Assembly: GCA_051004675.1 (NCBI GenBank)
Contig: JBPCKC010000037.1
Coordinates: forward strand, 1-63,998
DNA: 63,998 bases
DNA from: JBDTSW01 sp051004675
Lineage (GTDB): Bacteria; Actinomycetota; Thermoleophilia; Solirubrobacterales; 70-9
Direction: 5' to 3'
How positions within the stretch are numbered: the stretch's first letter is position 1; the number at the start of each line of letters is the position of its first letter. Under the pieces are notes generated by a model. It saw nothing but the letters and a program-made list of their open reading frames with translations, searched no databases and was not told the DNA's origin. The position numbers and the translations under genes are program-made. Shown piece by piece: positions 7,614 to 14,037 of the stretch.

Positions 7614-8012
7614 GTGATCTCGGTCACGTCCAAGTCCCGTTACGCCGTCGTCGCGATGGCCGAGCTGGCCCGCTCGGGCGATACGCCGACCCCGATTGCC
7701 GCGGTCGCCGAGCGCCGCGAGATGCCCGTCCAGTTCCTGGAGCAGCTCTTCTCGACGCTGCGCCGTGACGGCCTCCTCCACAGCCACCGCGGTGTCAAGG
7801 GCGGCTACACGCTCGCCCGGCCCGCCGACGAGATCACCGTGATCGAGGTCGTCCAGGCGCTCGACGGAAAGGTCGGCGAGGAGGCGTCTGAGGCCGGCGG
7901 GATCTGGGCGGAGGGGGTCGACGCTCTCCGCGAGGTGTTCCGCTCGACCACCATCGCGGACATCGCGCGCCGCGAGGCCGAGGACGCGGGCTCGAGCATG
8001 TACTACATCTGA
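7614..8012 (+). CDS. Rrf2-family transcriptional regulator without Fe-S cysteines
   Basis: 132 residues from GTG 7614, giving VISVTSKSRYAVVAMAELA. This is the Rrf2 winged-helix pattern, with MPVQFLEQLFSTLRRDGLLHSHRG and VKGGYTLARP (recognition helix and wing). No cysteines are present, so it cannot bind an IscR/NsrR-type cluster through the usual three Cys; it may be a redox-independent member (CymR-like). TACAAA lies 6 nt upstream of the GTG, suggesting a leaderless transcript. Its last codons (..SSMYYI stop) include GTACTACATCT, an 11-mer repeated at 10620-10630 beyond the accessory module. Confidence 0.9.
   Translation: MISVTSKSRYAVVAMAELARSGDTPTPIAAVAERREMPVQFLEQLFSTLRRDGLLHSHRGVKGGYTLARPADEITVIEVVQALDGKVGEEASEAGGIWAEGVDALREVFRSTTIADIARREAEDAGSSMYYI
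8000..8010 (+). repeat. Outer direct repeat, left copy (GTACTACATCT)
   Basis: Identical to 10620-10630. The left copy forms the last codons of the Rrf2 gene. In the right copy the same reading frame (..KYYI, TAG) also ends in a stop. It could be a recombination core placed at a gene 3' end. Confidence 0.5.
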
Positions 8013-8056
8013 CCTGAGCGCCCGTTCTCGGCTTGAACAAGCCCTTTAGGCGCGCT

Positions 8057-8081
8057 GCGCGACACCTCGCGCGACAGTCGG
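8057..8081 (+). repeat. Inner direct repeat, left copy (ends in GCGCGACAGTCGG)
   Basis: 25 bp: GCGCGACACCT-C followed by GCGCGACAGTCGG (8069-8081). The right copy at 10515-10538 reads GCGTGACAACT followed by the identical 13-mer. The two copies differ by two substitutions and one extra base. The core CGACAGTCG is itself a 9-bp palindrome. Confidence 0.6.
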
Positions 8082-8097
8082 GGGGGAATCCAGCCGC

Positions 8098-8652
8098 TTA
8101 GCTGGCGGCGCGCGCTTCGCGTGATCGCCGCGTCTTGGCCGCTCCCGTCCGGCAGGGCGAACAGAGCTTTCGCCGCGGGTCGGTCGCCATGAAGTCCGCA
8201 GCGCAGGCCGAACAGGAGCGGACACTCGGACCACGATGGGCCGCCCGCCGCCGATGGCAGTCAGCGCACACGGCGGCCCGGCCCTTCCGATCGGGCCGGA
8301 AGACGACGCCACACCGATCGCATAGACGGGCGTGGGGGATCTTCGGGCGCTTCCGACCATCCTCGGCCCGCCGCTCCTCGGACCATTCCCGGGCGTCCGC
8401 GCCGTGTTGGACCAACCACCGATAGAGCACGACCTCGCGCGGCCGCCGCAGCCGCCGACCGACACGGAGGGAGAGCCCCGCGTCGAGCAGCCAATTCAGG
8501 GTCGCGCGGTCCCGATACGACGGCTCCCCCTCGCGCACCGCGCGAATCGCCGCCGCGGCACGGGCGACGACCGGCAGCGAGCAGTGCGGCGTCCCGAGCA
8601 GCCAACACGAGGCGGCCGCGTTGTAACCGATCTCCTGATTTTTCCGAGCCAC
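8098..8652 (-). CDS. Hypothetical protein with two zinc-knuckle-like Cys pairs
   Basis: 184 residues, family not recognised. The C-terminal half carries two CxxC...CxxC modules: CDRCGVVF...VCADC and CSACAADF...LCSPC, consistent with two treble-clef or ribbon zinc sites. A basic tail follows (KTRRSREARAAS). The N-terminal half (about residues 1-100) is Arg/Leu-rich with no clear motif. It is divergent from the XRE regulator at 8675, with 22 bp between starts, so the two probably share a control region. Nucleic-acid binding is likely but unproven. Confidence 0.6.
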   Translation of the reverse strand: MARKNQEIGYNAAASCWLLGTPHCSLPVVARAAAAIRAVREGEPSYRDRATLNWLLDAGLSLRVGRRLRRPREVVLYRWLVQHGADAREWSEERRAEDGRKRPKIPHARLCDRCGVVFRPDRKGRAAVCADCHRRRAAHRGPSVRSCSACAADFMATDPRRKLCSPCRTGAAKTRRSREARAAS

Positions 8653-8674
8653 TCTCGATCCTCGCTACTACGCC

Positions 8675-8923
8675 GTGAGTACGCCACAAGGAAATCGATC
8701 GGCTCGGACGGCGGAGCACCCGCTCCGCTACACCCGGCATATCCGCGGGCTTAGCCAGCAGCAGCTTGCCGACCTCACGGGCCTCGACAGGACCACGCTC
8801 TCGCGTCTAGAGAACGGCCACGAGCGGCCGCAGCCGCGCACTAGGGCGGTCCTCGCCCGGGCGCTGCGCTGTGATCCCGACTCGCTGTTCGGGCCGCCTC
8901 GCTCGACGAGTCGGGGGAGGTGA
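8675..8923 (+). CDS. Small XRE-family HTH regulator
   Basis: 82 residues from GTG 8675. A cro/C1-type helix-turn-helix spans about residues 18-70: RYTRHIRGLSQQQLADLTGL, then DRTTLSRLENGHERPQPRTR. No second domain is present. Size and the divergent neighbour are typical of phage- or island-borne regulators. It probably controls the 8653-8674 intergenic promoter pair. Confidence 0.8.
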   Translation: MSTPQGNRSARTAEHPLRYTRHIRGLSQQQLADLTGLDRTTLSRLENGHERPQPRTRAVLARALRCDPDSLFGPPRSTSRGR

Positions 8924-8930
8924 TCGCAGG

Positions 8931-9029
8931 GTGAGTGACGACCGCTTCAATGCCGTCGAGCAGCGCCTCGACCACAAGGCTGAGGGAGCCCGGAGGCGAG
9001 GCTCGCGCAGATCGAGGTGGCGCCCTGAC
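8931..9029 (+). pseudogene. Possible frameshifted small ORF
   Basis: From GTG 8931 the frame reads MSDDRFNAVEQRLDHKAEG, then becomes Arg-rich and continues to 9122 through the next gene. In the alternative frame GAG GCG AGG CTC GCG CAG ATC encodes EARLAQIEVAP and stops at 9027-9029, one base before the next GTG start at 9031. The helical pattern continues across the two frames, as if an indel near 8983-8992 split one short coiled-coil ORF. The evidence is thin. Confidence 0.3.
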
Positions 9030-9030
9030 G

Positions 9031-9330
9031 GTGATCCTCCCCGCGGAGGTCCGCTGCTCCGAGTGCGGGCACGAGCACACGGTCTACGTCCTCCACTCCC
9101 ACAACAACTTCGGCGACGATGAGGACGCCTTCGTCTACCGCGGCTACGCCCGATGCCCTTTTTGCGGCCACAAGGCTCCAAAAGAGGGTGCGATCGAGTG
9201 GCTCTCGGATGACCCGGAGGAACGGTTCCTCCAACTCCACCCCAACTTCGAGCCCGCGCCCCTGCGTGACCAACAACCGGGGAGCACGCGGGTCACCTTC
9301 GGGAAGTGGATCTCGCCGAAGTCGAAGTAG
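9031..9330 (+). CDS. Zinc-ribbon protein, unknown function
   Basis: 99 residues from GTG 9031, with GAGGTGG about 10 nt upstream. It has a clear zinc ribbon: CSECGHEH (about residues 9-16) and CPFCGHKAP about 30 residues later, separated by YVLHSHNNFGDDEDAFVYRGY. The C-terminus is acidic and then basic (WISPKSK). No family recognised. Longer in-frame starts from 8935 give a Ser/Ala-rich extension that looks non-coding. Ribbon proteins of this size often accompany phage or island genes. Confidence 0.65.
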   Translation: MILPAEVRCSECGHEHTVYVLHSHNNFGDDEDAFVYRGYARCPFCGHKAPKEGAIEWLSDDPEERFLQLHPNFEPAPLRDQQPGSTRVTFGKWISPKSK

Positions 9331-9492
9331 GGCGCTCACGCGCGTCGCCCTCTGCGTCGATCTGAACGCCGTTGAGCGGCTTCTCGGCCCGCTCTCGATC
9401 CCGGGACCCTCAGAGGGCGATCGGCCCCCAGAACGCGGCAGATTTGACAGCGGGGGGTACTCTGTTGGAGGAGGATCTACAGGAGGAGAATC

Positions 9493-10179
9493 GTGAGGGG
9501 TCGGATCGGTACGCACCTGCGGGGAAACGTCATTGGCTATGTCGCGCTTTTCGTGGCGCTCTCGGGCACGGCTTGGGCGGTCCAGAACGACAGCGTGAGG
9601 TCGAGGCACATCGTGGACGGGCAAGTGAAGACGCCCGACCTCGCCGACAACGCCGTGACGAACGCGAAGGTCGCTGACGATGCGATCGGGTCGGCTGAAG
9701 TCGCTCCGAACTCGCTCGCGGGCGGGGATCTCGATGAGTCGAGCCTCAATCTCGCGGCAGAGCCTTGGCACGAGATCACCCCTGCTGAGTTCAGCAGTGG
9801 TTGTTGGGCCAACCGCAACGCTGCCGGGAGAAATACCGCGGCTTACTACCGCGATCCGTTCGGGGTCGTACACCTCAAGGGGAACGTCAGGAGATTTGCC
9901 ACCGACGGTCCCACGGAAACCGGCATCCCGTGCTACGACAAACCGGTGATCTTCACGTTGCCTCCCGGTTATCGCCCCCTTGGCGATGAGAAGCAGATCA
10001 CATCCAACGACAACAGTGACTATCCCAACGGTGTTGCGACCATCACCATCGTGAGGAGCAATGCTGATCCGTTCTCGGGCCGAGTTACGCTTGACCGCGG
10101 AGATCCCAACTTTGAAGGGTTGTTCCTCGACGGCATCAGCTTCCGGTGCGGGCCTTCGGGTCAGAACGGGTGTCCGTAG
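9493..10179 (+). CDS. Secreted/anchored LRGN-type protein
   Basis: 228 residues from GTG 9493 with a strong AGGAGGAG Shine-Dalgarno at 9481-9488. The N-terminus HLRGNVIGYVALFVALSGTA serves as a signal anchor. A degenerate repeat region follows (HIVDGQVKTPDLADNAVTN, AKVADDAIGSAEVAPNSLAG), then a C-terminal beta-rich domain ending LFLDGISFRCGPSG..CP. In my knowledge of Thermoleophilia genomes this architecture is common and multi-copy, function unknown. Several Cys in the C-terminal domain suggest disulfides outside the cell. A broken paralogous C-terminus lies directly downstream. Confidence 0.75.
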   Translation: MRGRIGTHLRGNVIGYVALFVALSGTAWAVQNDSVRSRHIVDGQVKTPDLADNAVTNAKVADDAIGSAEVAPNSLAGGDLDESSLNLAAEPWHEITPAEFSSGCWANRNAAGRNTAAYYRDPFGVVHLKGNVRRFATDGPTETGIPCYDKPVIFTLPPGYRPLGDEKQITSNDNSDYPNGVATITIVRSNADPFSGRVTLDRGDPNFEGLFLDGISFRCGPSGQNGCP

Positions 10180-10212
10180 GCAGCCCGTCACGCCGCTTCC
10201 TCATCGCCGTAG

Positions 10213-10434
10213 AAGCTGCGAGGTAGCGGCGCCGGTACGCCCGCTTCGCGCACCCGGCGTAGCTCCGATCGCAGCCCGGCGAATGGCGCATTCTCCGTGG
10301 TCGACACGTTCTACCTCTCCACCTCCGGGCAGGGCGGCGGCGGAAATGGAAATCCGGCGGAGTTTGCTGCCGCGCTTGACGGAATCACCTTCCGCTGCTC
10401 GCGCCAAGCGGAAATCAGCGACTGCCCCTTCTAG
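10213..10434 (+). pseudogene. C-terminal remnant of a second LRGN-type protein
   Basis: An open frame without a plausible start ends ...NPAEFAAALDGITFRC then SRQAEISDCPF stop. This matches the end of the preceding gene (LFLDGISFRC, then ..NGCP stop), including the two Cys. The similarity is credible from about 10294 onward. The N-terminal signal and repeat region are absent, so this is a truncated tandem copy. Confidence 0.65.
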
Positions 10435-10514
10435 CCCACGGGTCGTCACCCCTCCTCGCTCGTTACCGCCGCCTCAACAGCACGCACCCGCGCTGCTCGA
10501 CTCCATGCCGAGCC

Positions 10515-10538
10515 GCGTGACAACTGCGCGACAGTCGG
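10515..10538 (+). repeat. Inner direct repeat, right copy
   Basis: GCGTGACAACT followed by GCGCGACAGTCGG (10526-10538); partner of 8057-8081. The 10435-10696 stretch contains this repeat and the outer GTACTACATCT copy at 10620-10630. I see no gene in it. Confidence 0.6.
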
Positions 10539-10619
10539 CCCAGCCCTCAGTCGTCGCTAATCGGTCCCAATCGTCCGAGCGCAGGCACGGATCTGCAATC
10601 TAGGCACGGCTTCGCGGAA

Positions 10620-10630
10620 GTACTACATCT
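10620..10630 (+). repeat. Outer direct repeat, right copy (GTACTACATCT)
   Basis: Exact match to the last codons of the Rrf2 gene at 8000-8010. In-frame context here reads GTASRKYYI then TAG, compared with DAGSSMYYI then TGA at the left copy. Confidence 0.5.
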
Positions 10631-10696
10631 AGAGACGGCGTTCTGCCACTGCCGCCACCGTGACGCACCGCCGAAGCGGCGCTGCGGCCTGCTGCC

Positions 10697-11896
10697 ATGC
10701 TTGACGGGATGGGTTCACGCCAACGAGGTCCGATCGTGCTGGCAATCAGCGCGGTGTTGTTCGCGCTCGTGTTCGCGCTCACGCTGTGGGTCGATGATCC
10801 ACGCGACGCGCCGGCATTGCTCATGCTGATTCCGATCACGCTGCTGGCGCTGGAGTTCGGTCCCGGCCTCGGCCTCGCGGCGGGCCTGTTGGCGTTTGGT
10901 CTCTTCGTCGTGAGCGTCGAGATCGGAGATCAGCAGGTCAATCCGCTCGGCTACTACACCCGTGCCGTGGTACTTGTTGGTTGCGGCCCGCTTCTGGGTT
11001 CGATCACGGCGCGGATTCGGCGTAGGGAGAGCCGCGCGCGATCGATCCTCGAGACCTCGCACGAAGCCTTCATCGCGATGGACGGCGACGGCCTGATCAC
11101 CGACTGGAACAGCGCCGCGGAAACGGCGCTCGGCTGGAAGAAGGCCGAGGTGGTGGGTCGCAGGCTGGGAGACACGCTTGTTCCGGCAAAGCAGCGAGCC
11201 GCACATGCGCAAGGCTTGCGCCGTTATCTCGATACCGGCGAGCCGCGGGTCCTAAACAAGGTCCTGGAGATGTCGGCGCTTCACCGTGACGGGCACGAAG
11301 TTCCGATGGAGTTCACGATCGCGGCTGTCGATGAGGGACCCACCGTCTCCTTTTACGCCTTCATGCGCGATATCACCGAGCGTGTAGAGGCCGCTCTTGA
11401 GCGCGAGAAATTGCTGGCCAAGGTCCAGGCAATGGCCCGCACGGATGAGCTGACCGGCCTTCCTAACCGCCGCGCATGGGAGGAGGAGATTCGGCGCGAG
11501 CTGGCACGGGCTCGACGAGAAGAGCAGCCACTCTCCGTGGCAATGCTCGACCTGGATGGTTTCAAGATCTACAACGACGAGCACGGCCATCAAGCCGGTG
11601 ATCGCCTGCTGATGGCCGCCGCAGCCGCCTGGCGACTGGTCCTTCGCGAGGTGGACTTCATCGCCCGCTACGGTGGCGAAGAGTTCGCGGTCGTCCTCCC
11701 GGGTTGCCTGCCCGCCGAAGCAGCAGTTGTGGTCGCCCGGCTAAGAGCGGTGATCCCCGACGAACAGACGTGCACGGCCGGGATTGCTTCGCTGAGGAAG
11801 GGTGAGACGGCGGAGTCACTCGTACACCGCGCCGACAGCGCGCTTTATGAGGGAAAGGACGCAGGACGCGACCGGACGGTGATCAGCCAGCGCTAG
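10697..11896 (+). CDS. Membrane diguanylate cyclase (TM-PAS-GGDEF)
   Basis: 399 residues. Three to four membrane helices occupy about residues 12-105. A PAS domain follows at about 112-230 (ILETSHEAFIAMDGDGLITDWN), then a GGDEF domain at about 245-399. The active-site motif is intact as GGEEF (326-330). The allosteric inhibition site RxxD (R317-D320) sits five residues before it, so product feedback by c-di-GMP is expected. It should synthesise c-di-GMP from two GTP at the membrane. ATG 10709 is an alternative start four codons in. No EAL domain is present. Confidence 0.93.
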   Translation: MLDGMGSRQRGPIVLAISAVLFALVFALTLWVDDPRDAPALLMLIPITLLALEFGPGLGLAAGLLAFGLFVVSVEIGDQQVNPLGYYTRAVVLVGCGPLLGSITARIRRRESRARSILETSHEAFIAMDGDGLITDWNSAAETALGWKKAEVVGRRLGDTLVPAKQRAAHAQGLRRYLDTGEPRVLNKVLEMSALHRDGHEVPMEFTIAAVDEGPTVSFYAFMRDITERVEAALEREKLLAKVQAMARTDELTGLPNRRAWEEEIRRELARARREEQPLSVAMLDLDGFKIYNDEHGHQAGDRLLMAAAAAWRLVLREVDFIARYGGEEFAVVLPGCLPAEAAVVVARLRAVIPDEQTCTAGIASLRKGETAESLVHRADSALYEGKDAGRDRTVISQR

Positions 11897-11995
11897 GCGT
11901 TGGGCGCCTCAGAGAATTCGGCGCGGGGCGCCTTATGGGGTACAGGCCCCCGAAAGGCGCCCATCGCGTATTCCGTCCGGCCGGGACGGCCGCGC

Positions 11996-12292
11996 CTAGG
12001 TGCCCTCGTCCCAGCGGACGGCCTCGAGCGGGATCACCCAGCCCTCGACCGAGTCGCTGTGGCGGGCCATCGGGTCGCCGCGGTGTGAGCCCTCTGTGAC
12101 CTCGCCCCCGACCTTCTCGACGGCCTGGAGCGCGAGGGCACGGGCCTCGGCCTTGCCGGCGCCGCCGTCGCGGAGGCGCGCGATCACCTGCTTCTGCTTG
12201 ACGGCGAAGCGCCGCTCGCCGGCGCCGCCCCCCAGCTCCGAGAGGTTCTTGGGGTCGGTCAGTGCCTGGACGGCGTCGTCGATGGATGCCAT
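11996..12292 (-). CDS. Conserved-looking hypothetical protein (98 aa)
   Basis: From ATG 12292: MASIDDAVQALTDPKNLSEL, then a helical Ala/Arg-rich middle and a C-terminus ...VEGWVIPLEAVRWDEGT. No family recognised; no membrane segment or metal motif. TAGGCT lies 8 nt upstream of the ATG, giving a credible leaderless promoter. It is divergent from cysK, whose own -10 (TACCTT) lies within 16 bp of it on the other strand. Coding probability rests on length, start context and third-position GC pattern. Confidence 0.6.
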   Translation of the reverse strand: MASIDDAVQALTDPKNLSELGGGAGERRFAVKQKQVIARLRDGGAGKAEARALALQAVEKVGGEVTEGSHRGDPMARHSDSVEGWVIPLEAVRWDEGT

Positions 12293-12329
12293 GCATCCAG
12301 AGCCTAGTTCCCTCGCTACCTTGGAAGGC

Positions 12330-13271
12330 GTGAGCGAGCGGACCACCCTGCGGATCGCCCCCGAGGCGTCGGCGACCGTCGGCCAAACGCCACTGGTCGC
12401 CCTCGGCCGGCTCGGCGAGGGGCTGGGGGCGGAGATCGTGGTCAAGCTCGAGTACCTCAACCCCGGCGGGTCGGTGAAGGACCGCATCGGCGTGGCGATG
12501 ATCGACGCGGCCGAGGAGGAGGGCCTGATCGAGCGCGGACGCTCCGTGATCGTCGAGCCCACGAGCGGCAACACCGGGATCGCGCTGGCGATGGTCTGCG
12601 CAGCCCGCGGTTACGAGCTGGTGCTGACGCTGCCCGAGGGGATGAGCCGCGAGCGGACCAAGCTCCTGCGCGCCTACGGGGCCCACGTGCACGAGACCCC
12701 CTCGATGGGGGGCATGGGGGAGTCGATCGACCTCGCGCAGGAGATCGTCCGCCAGCGCCAGGGCTTCATGCCCCAGCAGTTCTCGAACCCCGCCAACGTC
12801 GACGCGCACCGGCGGACGACGGCCGAGGAGATCTGGGAGGACACCGCCGGGGTGGTCGGCGCGCTGGTCTGCGGCGTGGGCACGGGCGGGACGATCACGG
12901 GCGTGGGGCAGGTGCTGAAGGAGCGGCGACCGGAGACGCTCGTCGTCGCCGTCGAGCCGAGGACCTCGCCCGTCCTCTCGGGCGGACAGGCGGGGCCGCA
13001 CAAGATCCAGGGCATCGGAGCCGGCTTCGTGCCCGACATCCTCGACCGCTCGGTGATCGACGAGGTGATCGGAATCGACGACGAGGTCGCGCTCGAGACC
13101 GCCCGCCGGACGGCGATCCGCGAGGGCCTCTTCGTCGGGGTCTCGGCCGGGGCCGCCATCCACGCGTCCTTGGAGGTGGCGGCGCGGCCTGAGATGGAGG
13201 GCAAGCGCGTCGTCACGATCGCGCCCGACGGGGGCGAGCGGTACGTCTCGCTGCCATTCTTCGCCCCCTGA
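12330..13271 (+). CDS. cysK: Cysteine synthase (O-acetylserine sulfhydrylase)
   Basis: 313-residue PLP enzyme that makes cysteine from O-acetylserine and sulfide. The PLP-lysine motif is NPGGSVKDRIG, the substrate loop is EPTSGNTGIALA, and GTGGTITGVG binds the phosphate. The Ser near the PLP ring is in GVSAGAA. GTG 12330 is chosen because TACCTT ends 7 nt upstream and the protein then begins like its family (VSERTTLRIAPEASATVGQTPLV). An upstream in-frame ATG at 12291 would lie within the divergent gene's start. The stop overlaps cysE as TGATG. Confidence 0.93.
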   Translation: MSERTTLRIAPEASATVGQTPLVALGRLGEGLGAEIVVKLEYLNPGGSVKDRIGVAMIDAAEEEGLIERGRSVIVEPTSGNTGIALAMVCAARGYELVLTLPEGMSRERTKLLRAYGAHVHETPSMGGMGESIDLAQEIVRQRQGFMPQQFSNPANVDAHRRTTAEEIWEDTAGVVGALVCGVGTGGTITGVGQVLKERRPETLVVAVEPRTSPVLSGGQAGPHKIQGIGAGFVPDILDRSVIDEVIGIDDEVALETARRTAIREGLFVGVSAGAAIHASLEVAARPEMEGKRVVTIAPDGGERYVSLPFFAP

Positions 13272-14005
13272 TGCTCGGCCTGGGAACGCTCAAGCGCGTG
13301 CTGCACGAGATCAGCGCCGACGTGGGCGCCGCCCGTGACCGCGACCCCGCCGCGCGCGCGGTGGGGACCGGCGAGATCCTCACGAGCTGGGCCGGGGTGC
13401 AGGCGCTCCTCGCGCACCGCGTCGCCCACGCGATGTACGAGTCGGACGTGCCCCTGGCGCCCCGCACCATCGCCTACACCAGCCGCGCTATCACCGGCGT
13501 CGAGATCCATCCCGCCGCGCGCATCGGCGACGACTTCTTCATCGACCACGGCGCCGGGGTCGTGATCGGCGAGACGGCCGAGATCGGCGACCGGGTCACC
13601 CTCTACCAGGGTGTGACCCTCGGAGGTACGGGCTTCGCCCGCGGCAAGCGCCACCCCACGGTCGAGGACGACGTCACCATCGGCTCCGGGGCGAAGCTGC
13701 TGGGCCCGATCACCGTCGGGCACGGAGCCAAGGTAGGGGCCAACACCGTGGTGATCGAGGACGTCCCAGCTCGCTCGACCGTCGTCGGCAACCCCGGACA
13801 CCCGGTGCGGGTGGAGGGGCGCAAGGTCGAGGGCCCCGACACCGACTGGATCCATCTCCCGGATCCGGTCGCCGACGCGATCAAGACGATGTCCGAGCGG
13901 ATCACACAGCTCGAGGGCCGCCTGGGCGAGCTCGATGGCAAGCCCTCCGAGGGCGGGGTCCGCGAGCTGCGACGCAAGCAGGGCCCGACCTCCGCCGGCG
14001 GCTGA
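13271..14005 (+). CDS. cysE: Serine O-acetyltransferase
   Basis: 244-residue hexapeptide-repeat acyltransferase that makes O-acetylserine from serine and acetyl-CoA. The left-handed beta-helix is visible from about residue 75 (GVEIHPAARIGDDFFIDHGAGVVIGETAEIGD). The catalytic His and the typical GVTLGGTGFARGKRHP loop are present, followed by VGHGAKVGANTVVIEDVPA and VVGNPGHPVR. ATG 13271 overlaps the cysK stop (TGATG), so the two are translationally coupled and probably form the cysteine synthase complex. The C-terminal extension of about 50 residues ends in a charged coil. Confidence 0.94.
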   Translation: MLGLGTLKRVLHEISADVGAARDRDPAARAVGTGEILTSWAGVQALLAHRVAHAMYESDVPLAPRTIAYTSRAITGVEIHPAARIGDDFFIDHGAGVVIGETAEIGDRVTLYQGVTLGGTGFARGKRHPTVEDDVTIGSGAKLLGPITVGHGAKVGANTVVIEDVPARSTVVGNPGHPVRVEGRKVEGPDTDWIHLPDPVADAIKTMSERITQLEGRLGELDGKPSEGGVRELRRKQGPTSAGG

Positions 14006-14037
14006 AACCGCGCCGGGCCCGGGGCTATCCTCGGCCG

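Larger units (their letters stand above)
8057..10538. mobile_element. Candidate integrated accessory module bounded by direct repeats
   Basis: About 2.5 kb between imperfect 24-25 bp direct repeats, nested within an outer 11-bp repeat (8000-8010 / 10620-10630). The content is accessory in character: two cysteine-motif proteins, a small XRE regulator, a secreted LRGN-type protein and a truncated paralogue. Flanking genes (Rrf2 regulator, diguanylate cyclase) are ordinary chromosomal genes. No integrase or transposase is visible inside, so it would be a remnant or a passively mobilised cassette. Confidence 0.4.

Noticed and set aside
12291..12293. Upstream ATG for cysK sharing CATG with the divergent 98-aa gene
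   Set aside because: The -10 element TACCTT sits between this ATG and GTG 12330, and the family N-terminus fits the GTG start.
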